A model generated the notes under the pieces. The model saw nothing but the letters and a program-made list of their open reading frames with translations. It ran no database searches and was not told the origin of the DNA. From Vibrio marinisediminis (GTDB lineage Bacteria; Pseudomonadota; Gammaproteobacteria; Enterobacterales; Vibrionaceae), in contig NZ_JACFYF010000005.1 of the NCBI RefSeq assembly GCF_014050145.1, forward strand, positions 124,001-188,000: 64,000 nt of DNA, written 5' to 3'. Of the stretch, positions 46,889 to 55,154 are shown piece by piece; position 1 is the stretch's first letter, and each line of letters opens with the position of its first letter. The position numbers and the translations under genes are program-made.

Positions 46889-47479
46889 ATGGCTGTAACA
46901 CGAAAAACCAATCGCCGAGAAGAAATCTTGCAAGCCCTGGCACAAATGTTGGAATCTAACGAGGGAGCCTCTCGTATTACAACCGCCAAACTGGCAAAGC
47001 AAGTTGGCGTTTCAGAAGCTGCGCTCTACCGACACTTTCCAAGTAAAGCTCGCATGTTTGAAGGGCTGATTGAATTTATCGAAGAGTCTTTGATGTCGCG
47101 TATTAACCGCATCTTAGATGAAGAGAAAGACACCCTAACTCGAATTCGATTGGTGCTACAATTAATACTCGTGTTTGCTGAGCGTAACCCGGGCTTAACT
47201 CGTATTCTATCTGGTCATGCATTGATGTTTGAAAACGAACGTCTACGTGAGCGAATCAATCAACTATTCGAACGTATTGAGACTTCACTACGCCAGATCC
47301 TACGCGAGCGAAAATTACGCGAAGGTAAATCATTCCCTGTTGATGAAAGTATTCTTGCTGCCCAACTGCTTGGTCAAGTAGAAGGAAGCCTAAACCGTTT
47401 CGTTCGTTCTGATTTTAAATATCAGCCGACAGCGAACTTTGAAGAATACTGGGCATTACTTAGCGCACAAATTGTTTAA
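46889..47479 (+). CDS. slmA: Nucleoid occlusion factor SlmA
   Basis: A 196-residue TetR-family DNA-binding protein that blocks FtsZ ring assembly over the chromosome. The HTH is in [20 protein letters not shown] (about residues 31-50), followed by the all-helical C-terminal domain that contacts Fts[16 protein letters not shown] at the N terminus and the overall length match SlmA. It precedes lpxL by 8 bp, an arrangement kept in vibrios. Confidence 0.95.
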   Translation: MAVTRKTNRREEILQALAQMLESNEGASRITTAKLAKQVGVSEAALYRHFPSKARMFEGLIEFIEESLMSRINRILDEEKDTLTRIRLVLQLILVFAERNPGLTRILSGHALMFENERLRERINQLFERIETSLRQILRERKLREGKSFPVDESILAAQLLGQVEGSLNRFVRSDFKYQPTANFEEYWALLSAQIV

Positions 47480-47487
47480 AGAAGAAT

Positions 47488-48438
47488 ATGAAAAAAAGAA
47501 CTCACGTCGAAAAGCCTGAGTTTACTCTCGCTTTACTCCATCCTAAACATTGGGGTGTCTGGTTAGGGTTTGGGTTATTAGCCCTACTGGTCAATTTACT
47601 CCCATACGCCCTACTTTATAGGCTGGGTCGCGGTATTGGTCTGCTGGGCATGAAGCTCGGTAAATCCCGTGCCAAAATCGCACATCGTAACCTTGAGCTC
47701 GCTTTCCCTGATATGGAAAAGCAAGAGCTTGAGAGAATGGTAACGGAGAACTTCAAAAATACCGGCATGGCGCTGATTGAAACGGGGATCACCTGGTTTT
47801 GGCCGACTTGGCGCTTTAAGCGCATTTTAGTTGCGAAAGACATTGCCACACTTGAGTCTTTACGAGCAGAAGGCAAAGGGGTGTTGCTTTGCTGCGTACA
47901 CGCCTTAAACCTAGAGATCACCGCTCGTGCTTTTGGTGTACTGGGTTTGCAAGGTTATGGCGCCTATCGTCCACACACCAACCCAGCTTATGAGTTTATC
48001 CAATACCGTGGTCGAACTCGTAACGGCAACCAACTGATTTATCGCCGCGATTTAAAGCAGATGATTCGTGTGCTGCGTGAAGGTGAGCGCTTATTCTATT
48101 TACCGGACCAAGATTATGGTCACAACAAATCGGTCTTTGTGCCATTCTTTGCGGTTGAAGAAGCCTGTACCACCACCGGCACCAGCATTCTTTCTTCCAC
48201 CAGCAAATGTGCGATTGTCACTGGCTCTGGTTTTAGAAACAGCGCCGGTAAATACGACATCATAGCTAATCCGCGTATTGACTTGGATTACCCTAAAAAA
48301 GATGACATTGCGGCGGCTGCGTATATGAACCACTATATTGAACAAGTGATTATGCGCGCTCCTGAGCAGTGGCTATGGCTACACAAACGATTTAAATCGA
48401 TGCCAGATGAAACACAAACTAACTCTCGCTACCTCTAA
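47488..48438 (+). CDS. lpxL: Lipid A biosynthesis acyltransferase, LpxL type
   Basis: A 316-residue inner-membrane acyltransferase, transferring an acyl chain from acyl-ACP to Kdo-lipid IVA. A hydrophobic anchor covers about residues 27-50, and VHALNLEI supplies the H-x4-E catalytic pair as in LpxL. RDLKQMIRVLREGERLFYLPDQDYG is the substrate region that I quote in part: LREGERLFYLPDQDYG. The gene order slmA, lpxL, lpxN, pyrE corresponds to VC0214 to VC0211 of Vibrio cholerae as I recall it, which favours LpxL for this copy. Confidence 0.88.
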   Translation: MKKRTHVEKPEFTLALLHPKHWGVWLGFGLLALLVNLLPYALLYRLGRGIGLLGMKLGKSRAKIAHRNLELAFPDMEKQELERMVTENFKNTGMALIETGITWFWPTWRFKRILVAKDIATLESLRAEGKGVLLCCVHALNLEITARAFGVLGLQGYGAYRPHTNPAYEFIQYRGRTRNGNQLIYRRDLKQMIRVLREGERLFYLPDQDYGHNKSVFVPFFAVEEACTTTGTSILSSTSKCAIVTGSGFRNSAGKYDIIANPRIDLDYPKKDDIAAAAYMNHYIEQVIMRAPEQWLWLHKRFKSMPDETQTNSRYL

Positions 48439-48456
48439 ATTAGGTTTTTTGCTGCC

Positions 48457-49449
48457 ATGAGTGATACTCAAAAAAATAGTACCGATAAATACATCCACAA
48501 CCCGACTTTTCAGTGGTCGTTTTTGCACCCGAAACACTGGGGAACTTGGATAGGTATCTTCTTTGCTGCCATCTTTGCCTTTATGCCTGCTAAGTGGCGT
48601 GATCAAATGGCAAGAAAACTCTCTATTTTCGTTATTCGCAAGAATGGTCGCGTGGTACGAAGAGCTCGAGTAAACCTTAAATTTTGCTTCCCAGAAAAGT
48701 CAGATGAAGAAAGGCAATTCATTCTTGAAGAAACCTTTGTTAAAGCTGCGCAATACTTGCTGGCGTATTCAGAGTTCTTAGTTCGCTCAACGAAACACAA
48801 CCAAAACCGCGGCGTCATGATTGGCGAGGAAAACATCATTCCTCTACTGGATGCCAAAGAGCCGGTTATTATTCTGGCACCACACGCTTGGGCGGTTGAT
48901 TACCCAGCGGTAATGCTTGCAGCAAGAGGCTACAAAATTACTACCATCATGAAGCCACAAAGAAACCCAATTGGTGACTGGCTAATGCAGGTACAACGCA
49001 TGCAATATGGCGGTCGTATTTTTGCCCGTGAAGCAGGGGTAAAACCGTTTGTGCGTTCAATCAAAGACGGCTATGTCGGCTACTGGTTACCGGATGAAGA
49101 CTTTGGTGAAGCAGTTTCTGTTTTCGTACCCTTCTTTGGCACTGAAAAAGCAACGTTAAAAGGTTTTGGTAAAATGGCCCGCCTTTCAAAAGCGAAGGTT
49201 GTTCCTATCCTACCGGCATACAATGACAAAACTGGTAAGTACGAAGTGCACATTCTACCTGCGTTAGAAAACTTCCCGACCGGTGATGAAGAGCAAGATG
49301 CTCGCGCAATGAATAAAGCGATTGAAGACTTAGTCTCCCCTCGCCCAGAGCAGTACATGTGGAACTTATCACTGCTTAAGACCCAGCGAGACGGTCGTGA
49401 AATTTACGACAACTCGGATAAGGGTGATCGTGATCTAAGCGCCCAATAG
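48457..49449 (+). CDS. lpxN: Lipid A secondary acyltransferase, LpxM/LpxN type
   Basis: A 330-residue paralogue of the preceding gene, 18 bp downstream. The membrane anchor spans about residues 28-45, and APHAWAVDYP carries H-x4-D. GYVGYWLPDEDFG is the conserved substrate loop. In Vibrio cholerae the enzyme at this position (LpxN) adds 3-hydroxylaurate, which is needed for later glycine modification and polymyxin resistance. Assignment of LpxN rather than LpxM rests on gene order, not on a residue I can point to. Confidence 0.82.
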   Translation: MSDTQKNSTDKYIHNPTFQWSFLHPKHWGTWIGIFFAAIFAFMPAKWRDQMARKLSIFVIRKNGRVVRRARVNLKFCFPEKSDEERQFILEETFVKAAQYLLAYSEFLVRSTKHNQNRGVMIGEENIIPLLDAKEPVIILAPHAWAVDYPAVMLAARGYKITTIMKPQRNPIGDWLMQVQRMQYGGRIFAREAGVKPFVRSIKDGYVGYWLPDEDFGEAVSVFVPFFGTEKATLKGFGKMARLSKAKVVPILPAYNDKTGKYEVHILPALENFPTGDEEQDARAMNKAIEDLVSPRPEQYMWNLSLLKTQRDGREIYDNSDKGDRDLSAQ

Positions 49450-49470
49450 CGTCGAAGCTGACAGAAAAAG

Positions 49471-49497
49471 AAAAGGCTGAGCATTGCTCAGCCTTTT
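49471..49497. terminator. Bidirectional rho-independent terminator lpxN/pyrE
   Basis: Stem AAAAGGCTGAGC / GCTCAGCCTTTT with an ATT loop between the convergent stops of lpxN and pyrE; T runs are available in both directions. Confidence 0.93.
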
Positions 49498-49515
49498 TCG
49501 TTTTTAGAACAGAAA

Positions 49516-50157
49516 TTAAATGCCGTACTCAGCGCGGTAAGTTTTTACGGCTTCTAGGTGCTCAGTGTTGTCGCCTTTCTCTTCTAAGTAAGTGATAAGG
49601 TCCATTAGGCTAACGATAGAGATAATCTCACAGTTAAAGTCACGTTCTACTTCTTGAATCGCAGAAAGCTCGCCTTTGCCTTTCTCTTGACGGTCAATAG
49701 CCACTAAAACACCCGCAAGGTCTGCACCATTCGCTTGGATAATTTCCATCGACTCACGAATTGCCGTACCGGCAGTGATCACATCGTCCACCAGCATAAT
49801 ACGCCCTTCAAGCGCACTACCAACTAGGTTGCCACCTTCACCGTGATCTTTTGCTTCTTTACGGTTAAAGCAGTAAGGCGTGTCGATATCATGGTGATCT
49901 GCCAGTGCTACCGCTGTGGTTGTAGCGATTGGAATACCTTTGTAAGCTGGGCCAAATAACACATCAAACTCAATACCAGAGTCAGCCAACGCCGCTGCAT
50001 AGAAACGACCTAGACGCGCCAAATCACGACCGGTATTGAACAAGCCAGCGTTAAAGAAATACGGGCTTTTACGACCTGATTTCAAAGTAAACTCACCAAA
50101 CTTCAAAACTTCTTTCTCTAGTGCAAATTCAATAAATTCACGCTGGTATGCTTTCAT
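49516..50157 (-). CDS. pyrE: Orotate phosphoribosyltransferase
   Basis: I use the second of two adjacent ATG codons (50157; 213 residues), which has GAGAG seven bases upstream and gives the canonical [13 protein letters not shown]. It makes OMP from orotate and PRPP. The PRPP-binding motif is [16 protein letters not shown] near residue 117; [15 protein letters not shown] and [15 protein letters not shown] are conserved. It lies downstream of rph, separated by a hairpin and an ERIC-like element. Confidence 0.97.
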   Translation of the reverse strand: MKAYQREFIEFALEKEVLKFGEFTLKSGRKSPYFFNAGLFNTGRDLARLGRFYAAALADSGIEFDVLFGPAYKGIPIATTTAVALADHHDIDTPYCFNRKEAKDHGEGGNLVGSALEGRIMLVDDVITAGTAIRESMEIIQANGADLAGVLVAIDRQEKGKGELSAIQEVERDFNCEIISIVSLMDLITYLEEKGDNTEHLEAVKTYRAEYGI

Positions 50158-50224
50158 CATTCACTCTCTAATTAAAGGTCTAGCTTCCCTAGACTATGCA
50201 TAAAAAATAATGGGCATTTTCTAA

Positions 50225-50331
50225 ATAGATGGCTTCAAGGCTAGGCAGCAAGCTTTCTCGTCCCTATGAGCATACACAAGTATGTGATTAGGGTGAGTAA
50301 GCGAAGCGAACAACGCATTGAAGATATCTAT
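50225..50331. repeat. ERIC-like palindromic repeat between rph and pyrE
   Basis: Outer arms ATAGATGGCTTCAA (50225-50238) and TTGAAGATATCTAT (50318-50331) pair imperfectly. The centre (CCCTATGAGCATACAC followed by AAGTATGTGATTAGGGTGAG) closely follows the core of the enterobacterial ERIC consensus. It would be transcribed as part of the rph-pyrE leader. Confidence 0.75.
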
Positions 50332-50340
50332 AACGAAAAT

Positions 50341-50368
50341 AAAAAAATAGCTTCCGGATGGAAGCTAT
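50341..50368 (-). terminator. Attenuator-like terminator at the end of rph
   Basis: Stem ATAGCTTCC / GGAAGCTAT (50347-50355 with 50360-50368), GGAT loop, followed on the minus strand by seven T (50347-50341). It begins about seven bases after the rph stop codon, the geometry of the UTP-sensitive pyrE attenuator of E. coli. Confidence 0.85.
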
Positions 50369-50375
50369 CTAATAA

Positions 50376-51092
50376 TTAATTTTCCAACGCCGCCTTCTGC
50401 GCCGTGACAATCTCTGCAATACCTTTGCTCGCCGATTCTAACAGCGCCAGCAACTGTGTATGCGTAAACGGTTCGCCTTCCGCAGTGCCTTGCACTTCGA
50501 TCATGCGACCATCTTCTGTCATCACAACATTCATATCGGTATCGGCTGCTGAGTCTTCAACGTATTCCAAATCACAAAGAACATCTTCACCTAGCAGACC
50601 AACTGACACAGCGGCTACGTGACCTTTCATTGGGTTGCTCTTAATCTTACCGTTATCGATAAGGTGTTGGAATGCGTCTGCCAGTGCCACACTTGCACCA
50701 GAGATAGAAGCTGTACGTGTGCCGCCATCTGCTTGGATAACGTCACAATCGACAGTGATCATAAACTCACCCATCGCTTCTAAATCAACAACAGCGCGTA
50801 GGCTACGTGCGATCAGACGTTGGATTTCCATCGTACGACCACCTTGCTTACCATTGGCAGCTTCGCGACGAGTACGTGAGTGAGTTGCACGTGGCAACAT
50901 ACCGTATTCTGCCGTTACCCAGCCTTTACCTTTGCCTTTTAGCCAACGTGGCACGCTATCTTCAATAGATGCATTACAAAGAACTTTGGTGTTACCAAAC
51001 TCAACAAGTACAGAGCCTTCAGCATATGCTGTGTAGTTACGAGTAATTTTAATTGGGCGAACTTGATCCGCCTTGCGATCGTTTGGACGCAT
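50376..51092 (-). CDS. rph: Ribonuclease PH
   Basis: A phosphorolytic 3'-5' exonuclease trimming tRNA 3' ends. I take the ATG at 51092 (238 residues) because AAGG is nine bases upstream; an ATG two codons earlier is too close to it. [20 protein letters not shown] is the standard start, [20 protein letters not shown] the phosphate-binding region in part ([15 protein letters not shown]), and [17 protein letters not shown] carries the active-site Asp. It heads the rph-pyrE transcript. Confidence 0.96.
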   Translation of the reverse strand: MRPNDRKADQVRPIKITRNYTAYAEGSVLVEFGNTKVLCNASIEDSVPRWLKGKGKGWVTAEYGMLPRATHSRTRREAANGKQGGRTMEIQRLIARSLRAVVDLEAMGEFMITVDCDVIQADGGTRTASISGASVALADAFQHLIDNGKIKSNPMKGHVAAVSVGLLGEDVLCDLEYVEDSAADTDMNVVMTEDGRMIEVQGTAEGEPFTHTQLLALLESASKGIAEIVTAQKAALEN

Positions 51093-51289
51093 GGGCATCT
51101 ACCTTTATTTGCAGGGGGAGACGTTTTGGTTGGAGCAGGATTATAGCGGAAAAGAGTCACGCTGGCGAGCACGAGTGCAATCACAATTCAATCACTTAAC
51201 GTTAAAGCCCCATTGAATAAAAGGATTCAGTGGCTAATTGTGCTACTATCTCGAGGTTAATTTTCAGCATTTATAGACAGGAAAATTCG

Positions 51290-52156
51290 ATGATCTACAG
51301 TATGACGGCTTATGCCCGTAAAGAGATTAAAGCTGATTGGGGTACTGCTGTATGGGAAATCCGCAGCGTTAACCAACGTTACCTAGAAACCTACTTCCGT
51401 TTGCCTGAGCAGTTCCGTGGTCTTGAGCCCGTTCTGCGTGAGCGTTTTCGCCAGCGCCTAGCGCGCGGTAAAGTGGAATGCCACCTACGCTTTGAAGCAA
51501 ACCCAGCAGCACAAGGCGAGTTAACCATTAACGAAACACTGGCTAAGCAAGTAATTAAAGCGGCTGAGCAAGTGATGCACATGACGGGTGAACTAAGTCG
51601 CATCAACCCATTTCAAATTATGCAATGGCCTGGTGTGATGGAAACACCTGAACAAGACATGGATGCGGTCAATAAAGACCTACTCACAGGTTTTGATGAG
51701 GCAATTGCTGAGTTTATTGACGCTCGTGGTCGTGAAGGCGACAACATGAAAGCGCTAATCGAACAACGTCTGACTGCCATTACTGATGAAGTAGTGAAAG
51801 TGCGTGCTCGCATGCCAGAAATCCTAACTTGGCAACGTGAACGTCTATTTAATAAGTTTGAAGACGCGAAAGTAGAACTAGACGCTTCTCGTGTTGAGCA
51901 AGAGCTGATTATTCTGGCACAAAAATCTGACGTCGCTGAAGAGCTTGACCGTCTAGATTCACACGTTAAAGAAACCACCAACATTTTGAAGAAAGGTGGC
52001 GCTGTTGGCCGTCGTCTCGACTTTATGATGCAAGAGTTTAACCGTGAGTCGAACACGCTGGCTTCTAAATCTATCAGTACTGACATCACCGCTTCAGGTG
52101 TGGAACTAAAAGTGCTGATCGAACAGATGCGCGAACAAATTCAGAATATCGAATAA
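51290..52156 (+). CDS. yicC: YicC-family endoribonuclease
   Basis: The true start is the ATG at 51290 (288 residues), preceded by AGGAAAA; the longer frame has no ribosome site. MIYSMTAYARKEI begins the YicC N-terminal domain and the C-terminal domain ends with GRRLDFMMQEFNRESNTLAS and ELKVLIEQMREQIQNIE. YicC of E. coli has been described as an endoribonuclease involved in small-RNA turnover. It is divergent from rph, as in most gammaproteobacteria. Confidence 0.94.
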   Translation: MIYSMTAYARKEIKADWGTAVWEIRSVNQRYLETYFRLPEQFRGLEPVLRERFRQRLARGKVECHLRFEANPAAQGELTINETLAKQVIKAAEQVMHMTGELSRINPFQIMQWPGVMETPEQDMDAVNKDLLTGFDEAIAEFIDARGREGDNMKALIEQRLTAITDEVVKVRARMPEILTWQRERLFNKFEDAKVELDASRVEQELIILAQKSDVAEELDRLDSHVKETTNILKKGGAVGRRLDFMMQEFNRESNTLASKSISTDITASGVELKVLIEQMREQIQNIE

Positions 52157-52164
52157 CCGCCTTC

Positions 52165-52198
52165 GCCCCTCTTTCAAACTATGATTTGGCAGAGGGGC
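52165..52198. terminator. Hairpin after yicC
   Basis: Stem GCCCCTCT / AGAGGGGC with an inner CAAA/TTTG pairing, starting about eight bases after the yicC stop. No T run follows, so it may stabilise the mRNA end rather than terminate. Confidence 0.5.
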
Positions 52199-52349
52199 AA
52201 ACTGACTTTCCTGGCTAAATTCACACCTCTAAGCAAACTAATTTTTGATCCGCTTCTCCTTCCTTAGCAAATCTGGTCAACCAATTTAACTGAGCATCTT
52301 ATAATTAGGCTTTCTAACACGACCGCCTAAGTGGTTAATGAGGTATAGA

Positions 52350-52820
52350 GTGTTTAAAGGCAACTTGTCTGAGCTGGCGAATTACCAGCACCTTCCGACT
52401 AAGCTGTTCAAGGTAATTGAACAAGTCAAACAGCACCTAAGCGAATCTGTTGAGAATGGTCGCTATCCAATTGAAGGCGATGATGTCTTTTTCTTCATCG
52501 TCGACGACAATACACAACAACTCAACGAACGTAGGTCTGAATGCCACCGTAAATACGTTGATGTACAAATTTTGCTTGCTGGTGAAGAGCGCTATGGCTA
52601 CAGCTTGCAACCATTCAAAAGCATCGCCGAAGATATGCTAGAAAAGCGTGACATCGCATTTAGCGAAGACATTATTGATGAACAGTTTACCGATCTTGGT
52701 GTAAATGATTTCATCATCTTCAACGTTGCACAGCCACACCGTCCACTTGTCGCGATTGACCAGCCAATGCCGGTACGCAAAGCCATTATTAAACTAGCCA
52801 ACGACTGGCTGGAGGCATGA
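52350..52820 (+). CDS. YhcH/YjgK/YiaL family protein
   Basis: I favour the GTG at 52350 (156 residues), since GAGG lies nine bases before it and the protein then begins MFKGNLSELANYQHLP, a typical family start; an ATG four codons upstream is the alternative. The family is a small cupin-like fold related to EbgC, with a metal site: HRKYVDVQILLAGEE near residue 61 and FIIFNVAQPHRPLVA near 131 hold the conserved histidines. Members are linked to uronate and sialate use, but the substrate is not known; the uronate regulon lies a few kb away. Confidence 0.83.
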   Translation: MFKGNLSELANYQHLPTKLFKVIEQVKQHLSESVENGRYPIEGDDVFFFIVDDNTQQLNERRSECHRKYVDVQILLAGEERYGYSLQPFKSIAEDMLEKRDIAFSEDIIDEQFTDLGVNDFIIFNVAQPHRPLVAIDQPMPVRKAIIKLANDWLEA

Positions 52821-52822
52821 GC

Positions 52823-53188
52823 ATGCATACTCTTTCTTGGAACGATAACAATATTCCTCACCAAATTGCCTTGGAAGAAGAAGGACCACACACGCGCATT
52901 GAAATGCGTATTGTCAAAGACATTGAGCCAGAAGTGATTGGCTTAAGTGTTGATTGGCCAATGGAGAAGCTCATTGACGCATGGCAAGGGGCTGCGATGC
53001 CAGTATCACAAGCATTTGACGATGGGGAGCTGTTCTCTCACGTTCGCGTACTTTTCAATCTAGAAAATGGCTGCGTGATCTGGATGGTAAACCACATCAA
53101 AATGCCTTGTGGTAACAAGATGTCTACCGACCGATTGGCTTGGGTCCCTGCGATGCATGGTAAAGATGGCAAGTTAAGCGCAATCTAA
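52823..53188 (+). CDS. Conserved hypothetical protein, 121 residues
   Basis: I do not recognise the family. The start is taken at the ATG at 52823, seven bases after a perfect GGAGG; an ATG two codons earlier, overlapping the previous stop as ATGA, is too close to that site. The product is soluble, acidic and mixed alpha/beta, with conserved-looking tryptophans (SWNDNN, DWPMEKLIDAWQ, VIWMVNHIK). Close coupling to the YhcH-family gene suggests a shared role. A strong terminator follows. Confidence 0.65.
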   Translation: MHTLSWNDNNIPHQIALEEEGPHTRIEMRIVKDIEPEVIGLSVDWPMEKLIDAWQGAAMPVSQAFDDGELFSHVRVLFNLENGCVIWMVNHIKMPCGNKMSTDRLAWVPAMHGKDGKLSAI

Positions 53189-53217
53189 TTCGCCAAGATC
53201 CCGCCGATAACCGTATA

Positions 53218-53249
53218 AAAAAACCGAGCGACTTCAGCTCGGTTTTTTT
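53218..53249. terminator. Bidirectional rho-independent terminator
   Basis: Stem AAAAAACCGAGC / GCTCGGTTTTTT with a seven-base loop, between the convergent 121-residue gene and the ygjV-like gene. Confidence 0.93.
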
Positions 53250-53259
53250 ATGCTTTGCA

Positions 53260-53775
53260 TTAAGCAGGCGTTCGTAAACCCGTTCTATACATGCGTAAAA
53301 TGGTGAGGCTATTGACGATGATAAACGTCAGTTCCATCAACGTACCACCAATTGAACCGAGCAATAAATTATTAGTCACCCAGCAGAAAGAGTTGAACAT
53401 CACCAACAGGCGCATTTGAATGCCTTGGGTTTTAAATAGCGCCCATGTCGCCACTGATGAGCCAAAGATCGTCAACAATTCATAAGAGTGCTCCAACTGC
53501 GGCACCCCCATCACCCAAAGCATGGCGATAAAGAACAACATCACTGGTGTGGATTGCGTCTTGGTCGACGCATAACTACGAATGGCACTGATGCCACAAC
53601 CGAATGCGGCAACCAAAGCCCCCATCATTATAAAGTGACTGCAAAGGACAACCTGAAACACCATCAAATGGAGACGAAATCGCCGCCCATCACTGTGTAA
53701 AAAAGCCGTCGCGCCAATAACAAATGCCACCATGCCGATCGCTTGAGCTAAATTCCATTCAGGCAAAACCATCAT
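53260..53775 (-). CDS. YgjV-family inner membrane protein
   Basis: A 171-residue integral membrane protein with about five hydrophobic helices (for example residues 10-27, 35-52, 70-90 and 135-160). AIGMVAFVIGATAFLHSDGRR and SFCWVTNNLLLGSIGGTLME match what I recall of the YgjV family, whose function is unknown. It overlaps the racemase-like gene stop by ATGA, so both are translated together. Confidence 0.75.
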   Translation of the reverse strand: MMVLPEWNLAQAIGMVAFVIGATAFLHSDGRRFRLHLMVFQVVLCSHFIMMGALVAAFGCGISAIRSYASTKTQSTPVMLFFIAMLWVMGVPQLEHSYELLTIFGSSVATWALFKTQGIQMRLLVMFNSFCWVTNNLLLGSIGGTLMELTFIIVNSLTILRMYRTGLRTPA

Positions 53776-54422
53776 GCTGACTCTCCTAGCTCAGCGATGA
53801 GAAAGTCGATACAGAGCTTAGGGCTAGTAAGCACTCGAGCTTGCAATGTTTCAGCCAGTAGTGACAATGCCGGAGACATTGACGCTTGCGCCAAAACAAC
53901 ACACTCATCATCAATGCATTTCTGCACAATGTAATCAGCAATGGTTTGGCTATAGGTATCAATTTTCCCATTGAGGTAATGCTGCCACGCTTGTGGAATC
54001 ACGACCACTTGTGCTTGTTCAGAGAGTTGAGACGGGTACTCAGCCAACAATGACATGGTGGGTTCGATGGTTGTTTCTAATGCCGCGAGAACCGTAAGCT
54101 GCTTCGCTTTACTTGCTACAATCGCCATCGGTCTATCAACTCGAATGACTCGTGCGTGCTTGGTTTGTGCTTGTTCCGCCATGCGCCCAATGCTTGAGCA
54201 GGTACAAACAATCCAATCTGCACCTTGCGCTTCTAACTGCAATACTTGCTGTGCAACTTGCGCAGCGAGTACCTCATCCAAACCCGTTTGGCTAGCATAC
54301 TCCAGCAACTGTGGCGCACTATGGTGAACAACTGTGGCGAAATTTGGCAATCGACTACGTTGAATAAAACCGTCAAACAAAGTTTCATTCGCCGCCAAGG
54401 TATGTAAAAACGCGACCTGCAT
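53772..54422 (-). CDS. Asp/Glu racemase superfamily protein lacking the second cysteine
   Basis: A 216-residue protein of the aspartate/glutamate racemase fold. The first catalytic-cysteine motif is DWIVCTCSSIGRM near residue 72. In the second motif, where racemases have Gly-Cys-Thr, it reads VVLAQASMSPA, so the second cysteine is replaced. Two-base racemisation is therefore unlikely; one-cysteine members such as decarboxylases or isomerases are known in this superfamily. It starts right behind the terminator hairpin that follows eda and overlaps the ygjV-like gene. Confidence 0.75.
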   Translation of the reverse strand: MQVAFLHTLAANETLFDGFIQRSRLPNFATVVHHSAPQLLEYASQTGLDEVLAAQVAQQVLQLEAQGADWIVCTCSSIGRMAEQAQTKHARVIRVDRPMAIVASKAKQLTVLAALETTIEPTMSLLAEYPSQLSEQAQVVVIPQAWQHYLNGKIDTYSQTIADYIVQKCIDDECVVLAQASMSPALSLLAETLQARVLTSPKLCIDFLIAELGESA

Positions 54423-54434
54423 TGCACACTCCTT

Positions 54435-54459
54435 AAAAAGGCCTCCCTAGGGAAGCCTT
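54435..54459 (-). terminator. Terminator of the glucuronate operon after eda
   Basis: On the minus strand AAGGC-TTCC pairs around a CTAG loop with one mismatch and is followed by five T (54439-54435). It lies 12 bases before the racemase-like start codon, so that gene needs read-through or its own promoter. Confidence 0.7.
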
Positions 54460-54496
54460 ATCAATGTCTTGCTCTATAAATAGATGGTTCGCTCGA

Positions 54497-55123
54497 CTAT
54501 TTAACCAGATCTGCCGCTTCGCGAGCTAAACGACCAATCTCATCCCAACGACCTTCGTTGATCATCGCTTTATCAACCATCCAAGTACCACCACATGCCA
54601 GTACACGGTCAACCGCTAAGTAGTCGTTAACGTTTTTAGGGCTGATGCCGCCAGTAGGCATGAACTGGATTTGCGTGTAAGGACCAAGCAGTGATTTCAG
54701 CATATTGATGCCACCAGAAGCTTCTGCAGGGAAGAACTTAAGCGTAGTTAGACCCATCTCAATCGCAGCTTCTACTGCACTTGGGTTGTTAACACCCGGT
54801 ACGATATCAATACCAATTTCACGACATGCATTGACTGTATTTGGGTTAAAGCCTGGAGAAACCACAAAAGTTGCACCCGCATCTTTTGCTGCTTGTGCTT
54901 GCTCACGGTTTAGTACGGTACCCGCGCCAATTAGCATCTCAGGTTGAGCTTCACGTAGTAGGCGAATTGCTTCTACTGCTGCATCTGAGCGGAAAGTAAT
55001 TTCTGCGGCTGGCAAACCATTTTCAGCCAGCGCTTTGCCTAGAGGAATAATGTCTTCTGCACGGTCAATGGCGATTACTGGGATAACTTTAATAGCTGCA
55101 AGCTGTTGTGCAATAGTTGTCAT
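54497..55123 (-). CDS. eda: KDPG aldolase (2-dehydro-3-deoxy-phosphogluconate aldolase)
   Basis: A 208-residue class I aldolase cleaving KDPG to pyruvate and glyceraldehyde 3-phosphate, the last step of glucuronate breakdown. AEITFRSDAAVEAI has the catalytic Glu, LIGAGTVLNREQA and FVVSPGFNPN are conserved, and the Schiff-base Lys is in TLKFFPAEASGG. Usual length. It is 31 bp after kdgK and followed by a terminator. Confidence 0.96.
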   Translation of the reverse strand: MTTIAQQLAAIKVIPVIAIDRAEDIIPLGKALAENGLPAAEITFRSDAAVEAIRLLREAQPEMLIGAGTVLNREQAQAAKDAGATFVVSPGFNPNTVNACREIGIDIVPGVNNPSAVEAAIEMGLTTLKFFPAEASGGINMLKSLLGPYTQIQFMPTGGISPKNVNDYLAVDRVLACGGTWMVDKAMINEGRWDEIGRLAREAADLVK

Positions 55124-55154
55124 GAGTGTTCCTTGCTATAAATTTGGTAGAAAG

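Noticed and set aside
51613-52089. Minus-strand 158-codon frame inside yicC
   Set aside because: Ser- and Arg-rich antisense translation of a well-conserved gene; no ribosome site.
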